Source of the DNA: Alphaproteobacteria bacterium
GTDB lineage: Bacteria > Pseudomonadota > Alphaproteobacteria > Reyranellales > Reyranellaceae
NCBI GenBank assembly: GCA_017307275.1
Contig: JAFKFK010000031.1
Span: forward strand, 44,319 to 108,318
Direction: 5' to 3'
DNA: 64,000 bases
Numbering within the stretch: position 1 is the stretch's first letter; every line of letters starts with the position of its first letter. Position numbers and translations under genes: made by a program. Under the pieces are notes generated by a model that had not been told where the DNA came from, did not search any database, and saw only the letters and a program-made list of their open reading frames with translations. This document shows, in pieces, positions 6,802 through 15,406 of this stretch.

Positions 6802-7772
6802 AGATCCTGTCGGCGGCCGAAGTTGATGCCGCACTCGACGACCTGGCGCTGATCGACCGGCTCGACGCTCTGTTTCGTGCTGGCTGCGAGATGCCGACGC
6901 GGCATCACCACCCGATCAAGGAGCCGCTTGGCCCACGTTCGGCCGACGCGATGCTGCTCCTCATGCCGGCCTGGACCCGCGGTCCCTCGGGGCGGATCGG
7001 GGTCAAGGTCGTCACGGTGTTTCCCGACAACGGCAAACGCTCGCTGCCGTCGATCTACGGCCAGTACCTGCTGTTGGACGGCACGACCGGCGCCACTCTG
7101 GCGCTGCTCGATGGCACCATGCTGACCAAGCGGCGTACCGCCTGTGCCTCCGGCCTCGCGTCGCGTTACCTGTCCCGCACCGATGCCTCGCGGTTGCTGA
7201 TGATCGGCACGGGTGCGCTGGCGCCGGAATTGATCCGGGTGCATGCCAAGGTGCGGCCGATCCGCGAAGTGGCGATCTGGGGCCGCACACCCGCTCATGC
7301 CGAGACCTTGGCCGAAAGCCTCGCTGTGTCGCTGCCGAAGGCGCTTGGCCGGCCGATCGCCGTCCGCGCCGTCACCGACCGGCAGACCGCAGTCGCCGAT
7401 GCCGACATCGTTTCCTGTGCGACGCTGTCCAAGGAAGCGCTGGTCGAAGGCGACTGGCTGCACGAGGGCCAGCATCTCGATCTGGTCGGCGCGTACACGC
7501 CGCAGATGCGCGAAACCGACGACCGGGCCGTCTGGCGGGCCCGCGTCTACGTCGACACCCGTGCCGGCGCCCTCAAGGAGGGTGGCGATATCGTCCAGCC
7601 GCTGGCCAACGACACGATCGACGAAGACGACGTGATCGGGGATCTGTTCGAACTCGCCCGCGGTCAGCAGACCGGCCGCCTGCCGGGTGACGTCGCCAGC
7701 ATCACGCTCTTCAAGTCGGTGGGGGCTGCCCTGGAAGACCTCGCCGCCGCCGAACTCGCCATCGAGGCCTGA
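6798..7772 (+). CDS. Ornithine cyclodeaminase / mu-crystallin family protein
   Basis: The family binds NAD(P) in a Rossmann domain and acts on amino or imino acids (ornithine cyclodeaminase, alanine dehydrogenase, pyrroline-2-carboxylate or iminosuccinate reductase). The 324-residue product has normal length, the N-terminal substrate-domain motif GVKVVTVFPDNG, the GALLDGTMLTKRRTAC-type segment and the dinucleotide-binding LLMIGTGALAPELI followed by ADADIVSCAT. The substrate cannot be read from sequence. GTG 6798 overlaps lapA; the gene itself shares one base with the acetyltransferase (TGATG), so the three are probably co-translated. Confidence 0.88.
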   Translation: MKILSAAEVDAALDDLALIDRLDALFRAGCEMPTRHHHPIKEPLGPRSADAMLLLMPAWTRGPSGRIGVKVVTVFPDNGKRSLPSIYGQYLLLDGTTGATLALLDGTMLTKRRTACASGLASRYLSRTDASRLLMIGTGALAPELIRVHAKVRPIREVAIWGRTPAHAETLAESLAVSLPKALGRPIAVRAVTDRQTAVADADIVSCATLSKEALVEGDWLHEGQHLDLVGAYTPQMRETDDRAVWRARVYVDTRAGALKEGGDIVQPLANDTIDEDDVIGDLFELARGQQTGRLPGDVASITLFKSVGAALEDLAAAELAIEA

Positions 7773-8323
7773 TGCGGGGCGAACTGGCCCGCATGCTCGC
7801 CGGCGAGCTCTATCACCCCGGTGCGCCCGACATTCAGGCCGAGCTTGCGACGTCGCGCGCCTGGCTCGCCCGTTACAATTCAGCCTTCGGCCAGTCGAGC
7901 TCGGAATTGCGCAAACTTCTGGCCGAGAGGCTGGGCGCTGTCGGGCAGGGAGCCCAGATCCGGCCGCCGTTCTTTTGCGACTACGGTTTTAACATCAAGC
8001 TCGGCGCCAACGTCTTCCTCAACTTCAACTGCGTCATCCTCGATGTTGTCGAGGTCGCCATCGGCGACGAGACCCAGATCGGGCCCGCCGTTCAGATCTA
8101 CGCTGCCGACCATCCGCGCGATCCGGTACAGCGCCGCCGGGGTCTGGAACTCGGCCGGCCGGTGAGGATCGGCCGCAATGTCTGGATCGGCGGCGGAGCG
8201 ATCATCCTGCCCGGCGTCACCATCGGCGACGATGCCGTGGTCGGCGCCGGATCTGTCGTGACCAAGGACGTCGAGGCCGGGGCGGCCGTCGTTGGCAATC
8301 CGGCTCGCCGGGTCGGGCGGTAA
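7772..8323 (+). CDS. Maltose/galactoside O-acetyltransferase-like protein
   Basis: A 183-residue left-handed beta-helix acetyltransferase of the Maa/LacA/NodL type. It begins with the short helical N-terminus of this group (MLAGELYHPGAPDIQAEL) and continues with hexapeptide repeats (IKLGANVFLNFNCVILDV, IGRNVWIGGGAIILPGV). It keeps the catalytic His region YAADHPRDP and the C-terminal VVGNPARRV. Members transfer acetyl from acetyl-CoA to sugar hydroxyls; the acceptor here is unknown. It overlaps the upstream gene by one base. Confidence 0.9.
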   Translation: MRGELARMLAGELYHPGAPDIQAELATSRAWLARYNSAFGQSSSELRKLLAERLGAVGQGAQIRPPFFCDYGFNIKLGANVFLNFNCVILDVVEVAIGDETQIGPAVQIYAADHPRDPVQRRRGLELGRPVRIGRNVWIGGGAIILPGVTIGDDAVVGAGSVVTKDVEAGAAVVGNPARRVGR

Positions 8324-8324
8324 T

Positions 8325-9527
8325 TTAAGCCGGTTCGATCAGGGCGCCCGACTTCTTCAAGGCTTCGATGTCGGCTGCGCTGACGCCGGCTTCCGCGAGG
8401 ACGGCACGGGAATCGGCTCCCTGCAGCGGCGCCATCGTGCGGATGGTGGGCGGCGTCTTGCTCATACGCATCGGCGGCTCGACCATCATGATCTCGCCCT
8501 CGCTGGGATGCGGGTACTTCTTGAAGAGCTGGCGCCACACGAGATGCGGATCCTCGAACAGATCGGCAGGCCGCGACACCGGCGCGTTGGGGATCTGTCC
8601 TTCGTCCAGGAGCTTCACCCACTCTGCAGTTGTGCGGCTCGGCGCCAGCGCTTCGACCATCGCATACATGTCGGCGATGTGCATCGACCGGGCATTGATC
8701 GTCGAATAGCGCGGATCTTTCAGCACTTCCGGCCGGCCGACGATCTCGAAGAAGTTGCGCCAGTGCTTGTCGTTGTAGGGCAGGATCGCCATCCAGCCGT
8801 CGAGCGTACGATAGGGCTTGCGGGTCCGTGCCAGCAGGCGCGAGTAGCCGACCTCGCCGTCGTCGCTGAAGGTGCGCTCCCACAGATGCTCGACCATCAG
8901 CCAGGCCGACATGGTCTCGAACATCGGCACTTCGACGAACTGGCCCTCGCCGGTGCGTTGCCGATGCATCAGGGCTGAAAGGGTCGAGAAGGCGAAGGTG
9001 AGGCCGACCGTCTTGTCGGCGATGATGGTCGGCGGATAGCGCGGCACCTCGTCTCCGGCGGCCCGGCCCATCAGGTCGGCGATGCCGAAGCGGGCCTGGA
9101 TGGCGTCGTCGTAGGCTGGCAGTTTTCCATAAGGACCATCCGCCGAATAGCCGTAGGCGCCGACATAGACGATGTCGGGCTTCACCTTTCGGATGTCTTC
9201 GTAGCCCAGACCCAGCCCCTCGATGGCCTGCGGACGGAGGGCATGCACGAAGGCATCGGCGGTTGCCACAACCTTGAGCAGTGCTGCCCGGGCGTCCTTG
9301 TCCTTGAGGTCGAGGCAGAGCGAGCGCTTGTTGCGGTTCACATAGAGATAGGTCGGCCCCATACCCGGCGTCTTGCCGGGCTTGCCGATGTGGCGCACCG
9401 CGTCGCCTTCCGGCGCCTCGACCTTGATCACGTCGGCTCCCTGGTCGGCCAACAGCATGGTGCCGTACGGCCCGAGGATGATGTTGGTGAGGTCGACGAT
9501 CCTGAGGCCTTCGAGCGCGCCGGGCAT
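8325..9527 (-). CDS. CaiB/BaiF family (class III) CoA-transferase
   Basis: A 400-residue member of the formyl-CoA/carnitine CoA-transferase family, which moves CoA between carboxylic acids via an aspartyl thioester. The N-terminus MPGALEGLRIVDLTNIILGPYGTMLLADQGADVIKVE is the family signature, with GPTYLYVNRNKRSLCLDLK downstream; the conserved catalytic Asp aligns near the KDPRYSTINARSMH-containing second half or the first domain and I cannot fix it. It is divergent from an acyl-CoA ligase across a 112-bp gap, suggesting that both activate the same or related acids. Its stop lies two bases from the convergent acetyltransferase stop. Confidence 0.92.
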   Translation of the reverse strand: MPGALEGLRIVDLTNIILGPYGTMLLADQGADVIKVEAPEGDAVRHIGKPGKTPGMGPTYLYVNRNKRSLCLDLKDKDARAALLKVVATADAFVHALRPQAIEGLGLGYEDIRKVKPDIVYVGAYGYSADGPYGKLPAYDDAIQARFGIADLMGRAAGDEVPRYPPTIIADKTVGLTFAFSTLSALMHRQRTGEGQFVEVPMFETMSAWLMVEHLWERTFSDDGEVGYSRLLARTRKPYRTLDGWMAILPYNDKHWRNFFEIVGRPEVLKDPRYSTINARSMHIADMYAMVEALAPSRTTAEWVKLLDEGQIPNAPVSRPADLFEDPHLVWRQLFKKYPHPSEGEIMMVEPPMRMSKTPPTIRTMAPLQGADSRAVLAEAGVSAADIEALKKSGALIEPA

Positions 9528-9639
9528 TGCCTATCCTGTAGAGTTGGAGAAACGGCGACCACCCTGCCACTGCCTTGACCGCCCGTCATCGCCTCTGGCA
9601 TTGCGACGCAAAACGAGAAGAAAACTCTGGAGGAAGCTC

Positions 9640-11181
9640 ATGGATGTGCGCACGCAGATGCGAAGTGCCGCTCGCTACAACGCCACCCGCGAGGCGATCG
9701 CGGCAGGCAATCGGCGGCTGACCTTCGCCCAGGCCTGGGATCGAGGTCTGCGTATGGCGAACGGCCTGCTGGCCCTTGGCCTCAAACCACAGGACAGGGT
9801 CGGGGTGCTTGAAGACAACACCCTCGAATCGTCAGATTTCTTCCTGGGTGCAGCCATCGCCAATCTGGTGCGGGTACCGCTCTATCCGCGCAACGCGCGC
9901 GAGAGCCATGTCCATATGTTGGGCCATACCGGCTGCCGGGTGGTTGTTGTGTCCGAAAAGTACGCCGAGGAAATAGAATCGATACGCGGCGAACTGCCTG
10001 AACTCGAACATATCCTTGTCCGCGACTCGGGTTACGAAGGATGGTTGGCGCGGCAATCCGACATTGACCCCGACCCCGTCATCGACCCGCAAGACTTTTT
10101 CATCATCCGTCATACCGGTGGCACGACCGGCAAGTCGAAGGGCGTGGCCTACACCCATCATGCCTGGCTCGCCGCCGGCCGCGACTGGTTCTACCTCTAT
10201 CCGCCGGTCGAGCCGGGCGATTCGTGCCTGCACCTCGCACCGATCAGCCACGGCTCCGGCTATCTCTTTACGCCGATCTGGCTCGGTGGCGGGCGCAACG
10301 TCATGGCAGAGAAGTTCGATCCGGCGAGCCTGCTCGATCTGATGGAGGAGGAACGCACTGCGTACATGTTCATGGTGCCGACGATCCTGAACGCGATTAA
10401 CCGGATTCCCGGGATCGAGGCGCGCAAGTTCCCCCACCTGAAATGCATGCTGGTCTCGGCGGCACCGATCTCCGACGAAACCGCGCTGAAGGCCTATGAG
10501 ATCTTCGGAGACGCCATGTATCAGGGCTACGGGCAGACCGAGGTACTACCTGTAGCGATGATGGGGCCGCGGCAATGGTTCGCCAAGGACGTACCCGGTT
10601 CGCAGCCCTTGCGTGCCTGCGGTATGCCGCTGCCCTTCGCGCAACTTCAGATCTGGGATGAGGACAACAAGCCGGTGGCACCGGGTGAGACTGGCGAGAT
10701 CGTCGCCAAGGCCGAGGGCCAGATGCAGGGTTTCTGGAACAACCCAAAGGCGACTGCCGAACGTATCGTCGACGGCTGGGTGAAAACCGGTGACATCGGC
10801 CGTCTTGACCAGAATGGGTACCTCTACATGCTAGACCGCGCCGACGACATGGTGATCTCGGGTGGCTTCAACATCTATCCGGCCGAACTCGAAAATGTCA
10901 TCGCCGCGCATCCTGCTGTTCTCGAAGTTGCGGTGTTCGGCATCCCCGATCAACGCTGGGGCGAGACGCCCTGTGCCGTCGTCTGTGTTAAGCAAGAGAG
11001 CGCAGTGACGGAGAAGGAACTTGTCGATCTCTGCTCCGTTCACCTCGGCAATTACAAGCGCCCGGGTAAGATTGTGATTCGCCACGATCCCCTGCCCAAG
11101 ACGCCAGTCGGCAAGATCAAGCGCAAGGAACTACGCGAACCCTTCTGGGCAGGTCACGGGCGACGGGTCGCCGGCAACTGA
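9640..11181 (+). CDS. AMP-dependent acyl-CoA ligase
   Basis: A 513-residue ANL-superfamily enzyme that activates a carboxylic acid through an acyl-adenylate to the CoA thioester. The phosphate-binding loop is HTGGTTGKSKG (residues 158-168). Later motifs are GYGQTEV, the hinge-region DMVISGGFNIYP and the C-terminal catalytic Lys in KTPVGKIKRKEL. The substrate is unknown; long-chain, aromatic or cyclic acids are possible. ATG 9640 has AGGAAG about 5 bases upstream, and homology begins there although the frame is open further upstream. It is divergent from the CoA-transferase and followed by a MarR regulator. Confidence 0.92.
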   Translation: MDVRTQMRSAARYNATREAIAAGNRRLTFAQAWDRGLRMANGLLALGLKPQDRVGVLEDNTLESSDFFLGAAIANLVRVPLYPRNARESHVHMLGHTGCRVVVVSEKYAEEIESIRGELPELEHILVRDSGYEGWLARQSDIDPDPVIDPQDFFIIRHTGGTTGKSKGVAYTHHAWLAAGRDWFYLYPPVEPGDSCLHLAPISHGSGYLFTPIWLGGGRNVMAEKFDPASLLDLMEEERTAYMFMVPTILNAINRIPGIEARKFPHLKCMLVSAAPISDETALKAYEIFGDAMYQGYGQTEVLPVAMMGPRQWFAKDVPGSQPLRACGMPLPFAQLQIWDEDNKPVAPGETGEIVAKAEGQMQGFWNNPKATAERIVDGWVKTGDIGRLDQNGYLYMLDRADDMVISGGFNIYPAELENVIAAHPAVLEVAVFGIPDQRWGETPCAVVCVKQESAVTEKELVDLCSVHLGNYKRPGKIVIRHDPLPKTPVGKIKRKELREPFWAGHGRRVAGN

Positions 11182-11225
11182 CACGGCGCGCATGGCCGGC
11201 CCGGCATGAGTGAATCAAGGGCGGG

Positions 11226-11254
11226 ACATTCACCTTCGTCGAAGGGTGTTATGT
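11226..11254. promoter_or_regulatory. Imperfect inverted repeat upstream of marR-type gene
   Basis: The segment begins ACAT-TCACC-TTCG and ends CGAA-GGGTG-TTATGT, an interrupted dyad with arms of about 13-15 bases. It lies 60 bases before the MarR-family start, the usual location of a MarR self-operator. It could instead be the 3' hairpin of the ligase gene; no U-tract follows. Confidence 0.4.
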
Positions 11255-11313
11255 GACCGTTGTGCGACGCGCGCTGTCGGTGTAGCCAAGGAGCCAGCAG
11301 GGCCGGGGGGGCG

Positions 11314-11787
11314 ATGCGAAGCAACGTTGCAAAAAAACAGCTCGAGTCGAAAACGACATCGAGCGTGGCATCAAGGCCGTATCGAATCGAAGAGCAGGTT
11401 GGCTATCTCTTGCGACGCGCGCATCAACGCGCAAGTGCCATCTTTCAGGTCGGTATCGGCGATCCCAACATCACACCGACGCAGTACTCGAGCATGGTGA
11501 AGCTCAACGAGTACAAGGAACTGTCGCAGAATCTGCTGGGTCGTCTTGTCGGCATGGACAAGGCGACAATGCAGGGCGTGGTGCGGCGGCTGAAGGAGCG
11601 CGGTCTCGTCGACTCGCGTCCTGATCCTGGCGATGCGCGCCGCACGCTGCTCAGCCTGACGACCGAAGGCAATCGCCTCGTCGCCAAGTTGCTGCTCAAC
11701 GGGCCGGCGGTTTCGCGCGAGACCCTGAAGCCGCTCACCCAGCAAGAACAGCGCCAGCTTCTCGATCTCCTGTCGAAGATCGCCTGA
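11314..11787 (+). CDS. MarR family transcriptional regulator
   Basis: A 157-residue winged-helix regulator. The recognition region LSQNLLGRLVGMDKATMQGVVRRLKERGLVDSR and the wing with the family Asp-Arg pattern DPGDARRTLLSLT are clear. MarR proteins usually bind a small aromatic or acyl ligand and repress adjacent genes. It lies between an acyl-CoA ligase and the molybdenum-hydroxylase operon and may control either. ATG 11314 is preferred over GTG 11260 because a G-rich ribosome-binding stretch precedes it and the conserved fold starts downstream. Confidence 0.9.
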   Translation: MRSNVAKKQLESKTTSSVASRPYRIEEQVGYLLRRAHQRASAIFQVGIGDPNITPTQYSSMVKLNEYKELSQNLLGRLVGMDKATMQGVVRRLKERGLVDSRPDPGDARRTLLSLTTEGNRLVAKLLLNGPAVSRETLKPLTQQEQRQLLDLLSKIA

Positions 11788-11873
11788 GTCCGAGCCGACA
11801 AAAAAATATTCGCTCAACCACCGCGCGTGTTTGACTCCGGCGGTGTCCATGTCATCGTGTGTATACGAACGAT

Positions 11874-12704
11874 ATGGGCGACTACCTCCGACCCCGAGAC
11901 CTCGACGAGGCTCTCCAGGCACTGACCCGACCCTGCACGGTGCTGGCCGGTGGCACTGACTTTTACCCCGCGCGGGTCGGCCGTTCGGTCACGGAAGATG
12001 TCCTCGATATCGCTGGGATCGCCGCTCTTCGCGGTATTTCCGAGACGCCGACAGGCTGGCGACTGGGCGCCACCACGACCTGGAGTGAACTGGTCGAGGC
12101 TGAACTGCCATCCCTGTTCGATGGGCTGAAGCAGGCGGGACGCGAAGTCGGCGGCCGCCAGATCCAGAACGCCGGGACCCTGGCGGGAAACATCTGCAAC
12201 GCGTCGCCAGCGGCCGACGGCGTGCCGCCCTTGCTGGCGCTCGATGCCGAGGTCGAGATCACGAGTCTCGCCGGCAACCGCAGTCTCGCCCTGGCGGCGT
12301 TCATCACGGGTGTCCGCAAAACGGCGCTACGTCCCGGCGAGTTGGTTACGGCCATTCACGTACCCCGTACGCAGCATGCGGCGCGCGCCGGCTTCGTGAA
12401 GCTGGGCGCCCGCCGCTATCTCGTGATCTCGATCGCCATGGCCTCGGCCGTCCTCGAAGTCGCCGACGGGAAAGTGGCGGCCGCCCGCGTTGCCGTCGGT
12501 GCCTGCTCGCCGGTCGCGCAGCGTCTTCCGGCGCTCGAAGCCGCATTGATTGGCATGGCCTTCGACAAGAGCCTGTCGAATCGCGTCGAGGCAACGCATC
12601 TCGCTCCGCTGTCGCCCATCGACGATGTGCGGGGCAGTGCAGCCTACCGTAGCGAGGCCGTGCTCACGCTGCTGCGCCGCCTGCTGTCGGGGCTTGTTCC
12701 ATGA
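11874..12704 (+). CDS. Molybdenum hydroxylase FAD-binding subunit
   Basis: The medium (CoxM/XdhB-like) subunit that passes electrons from the FeS clusters of a xanthine-dehydrogenase-family enzyme to an acceptor via FAD. The 276-residue product has the FAD motif TVLAGGTDFYP near residue 26 and the second FAD contact QIQNAGTLAGNICNASPAADG, both hallmark sequences, followed by the CO-dehydrogenase flavoprotein C-terminal domain. GTG 11859 is an alternative start. It overlaps the Mo subunit gene by 4 bases and heads a six-gene coupled operon. Confidence 0.93.
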   Translation: MGDYLRPRDLDEALQALTRPCTVLAGGTDFYPARVGRSVTEDVLDIAGIAALRGISETPTGWRLGATTTWSELVEAELPSLFDGLKQAGREVGGRQIQNAGTLAGNICNASPAADGVPPLLALDAEVEITSLAGNRSLALAAFITGVRKTALRPGELVTAIHVPRTQHAARAGFVKLGARRYLVISIAMASAVLEVADGKVAAARVAVGACSPVAQRLPALEAALIGMAFDKSLSNRVEATHLAPLSPIDDVRGSAAYRSEAVLTLLRRLLSGLVP

Positions 12705-15406
12705 AGGTCGCCTTTACCCTGAACGGTACCGTGGCCGAATGGGAGGGGGTGCCGGTCACTCGGCTCGCGGCGGCGCTGCGCGACGATCTCGGTTGCACGG
12801 GGACCAAGATCGGCTGCGACGCCGGCGACTGCGGCGCCTGCACGGTATTGCTCGACGGGCGGCAGGTCTGTTCCTGCCTGGTGGCCATGGGCCAAGTCGA
12901 GGGCCGCACGGTCGAGACGGTCGAAGGGCTTGCGCTGCCCGAGATGCTGGCCGCCCTGCAGGCGTCGTTCCTGGCGCATGGCGCGGCCCAGTGCGGCATC
13001 TGCACGCCCGGCATGCTGATCGCGGCCGAGGAACTGGTGCGTCGCACGGTCAAGCCGACGCGTGCCGAGGTTGAGGATTTCCTGGGCGGTGTGCTCTGCC
13101 GCTGCACCGGCTACAGCAAGATCGTTGATGCGGTGATGGCGGTTACGTCGCCAGTAAGGGAAGCCGATCCCGCTGCGGGCGAGGCGGTCGGCGCCCGTCT
13201 CTCACGTGTCGATGGAATTGCAAAGGTCACGGGCAAGGATGCTTTCGGGGCCGATGCGATCCCGGCCGATGCGCTCTGGATCAGGGTCGTTCGGTCGCCG
13301 CATGCTCGTGCCCGTTTCACGCTGGGCGATCTCGGGCCGCTGCGGAAGCGGCTGGCGGCCGTGCTGACGGCGGCTGACGTGCCCTTCAATGGTTTCGGCA
13401 TCTATCCCGACATCAAGGACCAGCCCGTCCTGGCTGACGGCCTCGTGCGCTACCGTGGTGAGGCCGTAGTGGCGTTGGTTGGCGCGCGAGCTGAAGTCCC
13501 GGCGATCCGTGACGAAGATGTGCCGATCGTCTGGACGCCCGAACCACCCTTGCTCGGTATCGATGCCGCCACGGCGCCCGATGCCCCGCTGGTGCAAGCC
13601 GACCGGCCGAGGAACCTCCTGCTGGAAGGCGGCGTGAAGCGGGGCGATGCTGACGCCGCCTTCGCGGACTGTGCTGCGGTTTCCGAGGGCGTGTTCGAGA
13701 CGGCCTTTGTCGAGCACGCCTATATCGAGCCCGAGGCCGGCTGGGCGGAGCGGGTTGGCGACCGGATCGAGATTCATGTCACCACCCAGACGCCCTACAT
13801 GGACCGGGACGAGGTTGCCAACGTGATGCAGCTCCGGCCCGAGGCTGTGCGCATCGTGCCGACCGCCTGCGGGGGCGGCTTCGGCGGCAAGCTCGATCTC
13901 TCGGTGCAGCCGCTGATCGGGATTGCGGCCTGGAAGCTCGGCCGTCCCGTGGCCTGCGTCTACACGCGGCCCGAAAGCATGGCGGCCAGCACCAAGCGCC
14001 ATCCGGCACGGGTCACGGCAAAGTTCGGCTGCGATGCCCAGGGCAAGCTGGTCGCCTGCGACGTGCGCGCCACCTTCGATACGGGCGCTTACGCCTCCTG
14101 GGGGCCGACCGTGGCCAACCGGGTGCCGGTGCATGCCATGGGTCCCTATGCGGTGCCCAACGTACGCACCTGGGGCGAGGCCTTTTTCACCAACGGTCCG
14201 CCGGCCGGCGCCTTCCGTGGGTTCGGTGTGCCACAGGCGGCCATCGCGCACGAGGCGATGATGGACGAGCTGGCCGATGCGACAGGCATCGACCGGCTGG
14301 AGTTTCGTCATCGCAACGCCTTGCGCGTCGGGGACACGACGGCGACAGGGCAGGTGCTGGCTCATTCCGCGGGCCTTGCCCAATGTCTCGACGCGCTGCG
14401 GCCCGCGTGGCACGAGGCGCAGGAGAAGGCCGCTGCGTTCAATGCCGCGGGCGGCCCGCATCGGCGCGGCGTCGGTGTCGGCTGCATGTGGTACGGCATT
14501 GGCAATACCTCGATGTCGAATCCGTCGCGCATGCGGGTCGGCCTGTCGCCGACCGGCGCGTTGACGCTCTACAACGGCGCGGTCGATATCGGGCAGGGCA
14601 GCAACACCATCATGGTGCAGATCGCCGCCGATGCCGTCGGCCTGCCAGCGGCGCAGTTCGCGCTGGTCGCGGGCGATACCGATCTTACGACCGATGCCGG
14701 CAAGACCTCGGCGTCGCGCCAGACCTTCGTGTCGGGCAGGGCAGCGGAGAAGGCGGGGCAGGACCTGCGCCAGCAGATTTTGCGGTTAGCCAATGCCGGT
14801 CCCGACGCACGTCTGTCGCTCGAAGGCGCGATGCTCGCTGTGCGCGACGGCACGGAGGTGCGAACCCTCGACCTAGCGACGGTCGGCCCCTTGATGGGTG
14901 AGGGCGTGTTCGATCCGCCGACCACGCCGCTCGATGCCGACGGCCAGGGCGTGCCCTATGCGACCTATGCCTTTGCTGCCCAGATGGCCGAGGTCGAAGT
15001 CGATATCGAACTCGGCACCGTGAAGGTCTTGCGCATCGTGGCCGCGCACGATGTCGGCAAGGCGATCAACCCGACCCTCGTCGAGGGCCAGATCCAGGGC
15101 GGTGTCGCGCAAGGCCTGGGCCTCGCGCTGATGGAAGAGTATCTGCCGGGACGTACCGAGAACCTGCACGACTATCTCATCCCGACCGTGGGCGATGTGC
15201 CGGCGATCGAGTGCATTCTGATCGAGGATCGCGAGCCGCTGGGTCCCTCCGGCGCCAAGGGCGTCGGCGAACCGGGGCTGGTGCCGACGGCGCCGGCGAT
15301 CCTGGGGGCCGTTCATCACGCCACCGGCGTGCGTACCTATCGCGTGCCGCTGCTGCCACATCGGCTGCGTGAAGGCATTGTCCAGTTGAAGGGGAAAACG
15401 CCATGA
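12701..15406 (+). CDS. Molybdenum hydroxylase, fused 2Fe-2S and molybdopterin chain
   Basis: A 901-residue xanthine-oxidase-family chain that hydroxylates a carbon next to nitrogen, or an aldehyde, using water. Residues 1-150 hold the two [2Fe-2S] clusters: C39/C44/C47/C59 (plant ferredoxin type) and C98/C101/C133/C135. The rest is the Mo-cofactor domain with CGGGFGGK, GAFRGFGVPQ and the catalytic Glu in KGVGEPG (E857). The domain order and size resemble Desulfovibrio aldehyde oxidoreductase, but here a separate FAD subunit is encoded upstream. Given the following genes, an N-heterocyclic substrate such as a nicotinate or pyrimidine analogue is plausible but unproven. No XdhC-type maturation gene is in the window. 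Confidence 0.92.
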   Translation: MKVAFTLNGTVAEWEGVPVTRLAAALRDDLGCTGTKIGCDAGDCGACTVLLDGRQVCSCLVAMGQVEGRTVETVEGLALPEMLAALQASFLAHGAAQCGICTPGMLIAAEELVRRTVKPTRAEVEDFLGGVLCRCTGYSKIVDAVMAVTSPVREADPAAGEAVGARLSRVDGIAKVTGKDAFGADAIPADALWIRVVRSPHARARFTLGDLGPLRKRLAAVLTAADVPFNGFGIYPDIKDQPVLADGLVRYRGEAVVALVGARAEVPAIRDEDVPIVWTPEPPLLGIDAATAPDAPLVQADRPRNLLLEGGVKRGDADAAFADCAAVSEGVFETAFVEHAYIEPEAGWAERVGDRIEIHVTTQTPYMDRDEVANVMQLRPEAVRIVPTACGGGFGGKLDLSVQPLIGIAAWKLGRPVACVYTRPESMAASTKRHPARVTAKFGCDAQGKLVACDVRATFDTGAYASWGPTVANRVPVHAMGPYAVPNVRTWGEAFFTNGPPAGAFRGFGVPQAAIAHEAMMDELADATGIDRLEFRHRNALRVGDTTATGQVLAHSAGLAQCLDALRPAWHEAQEKAAAFNAAGGPHRRGVGVGCMWYGIGNTSMSNPSRMRVGLSPTGALTLYNGAVDIGQGSNTIMVQIAADAVGLPAAQFALVAGDTDLTTDAGKTSASRQTFVSGRAAEKAGQDLRQQILRLANAGPDARLSLEGAMLAVRDGTEVRTLDLATVGPLMGEGVFDPPTTPLDADGQGVPYATYAFAAQMAEVEVDIELGTVKVLRIVAAHDVGKAINPTLVEGQIQGGVAQGLGLALMEEYLPGRTENLHDYLIPTVGDVPAIECILIEDREPLGPSGAKGVGEPGLVPTAPAILGAVHHATGVRTYRVPLLPHRLREGIVQLKGKTP

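Noticed and set aside
9528..9639. TTGACC at 9575 as a promoter of the acyl-CoA ligase
   Set aside because: No acceptable -10 box at 16-18 bases; left unannotated.
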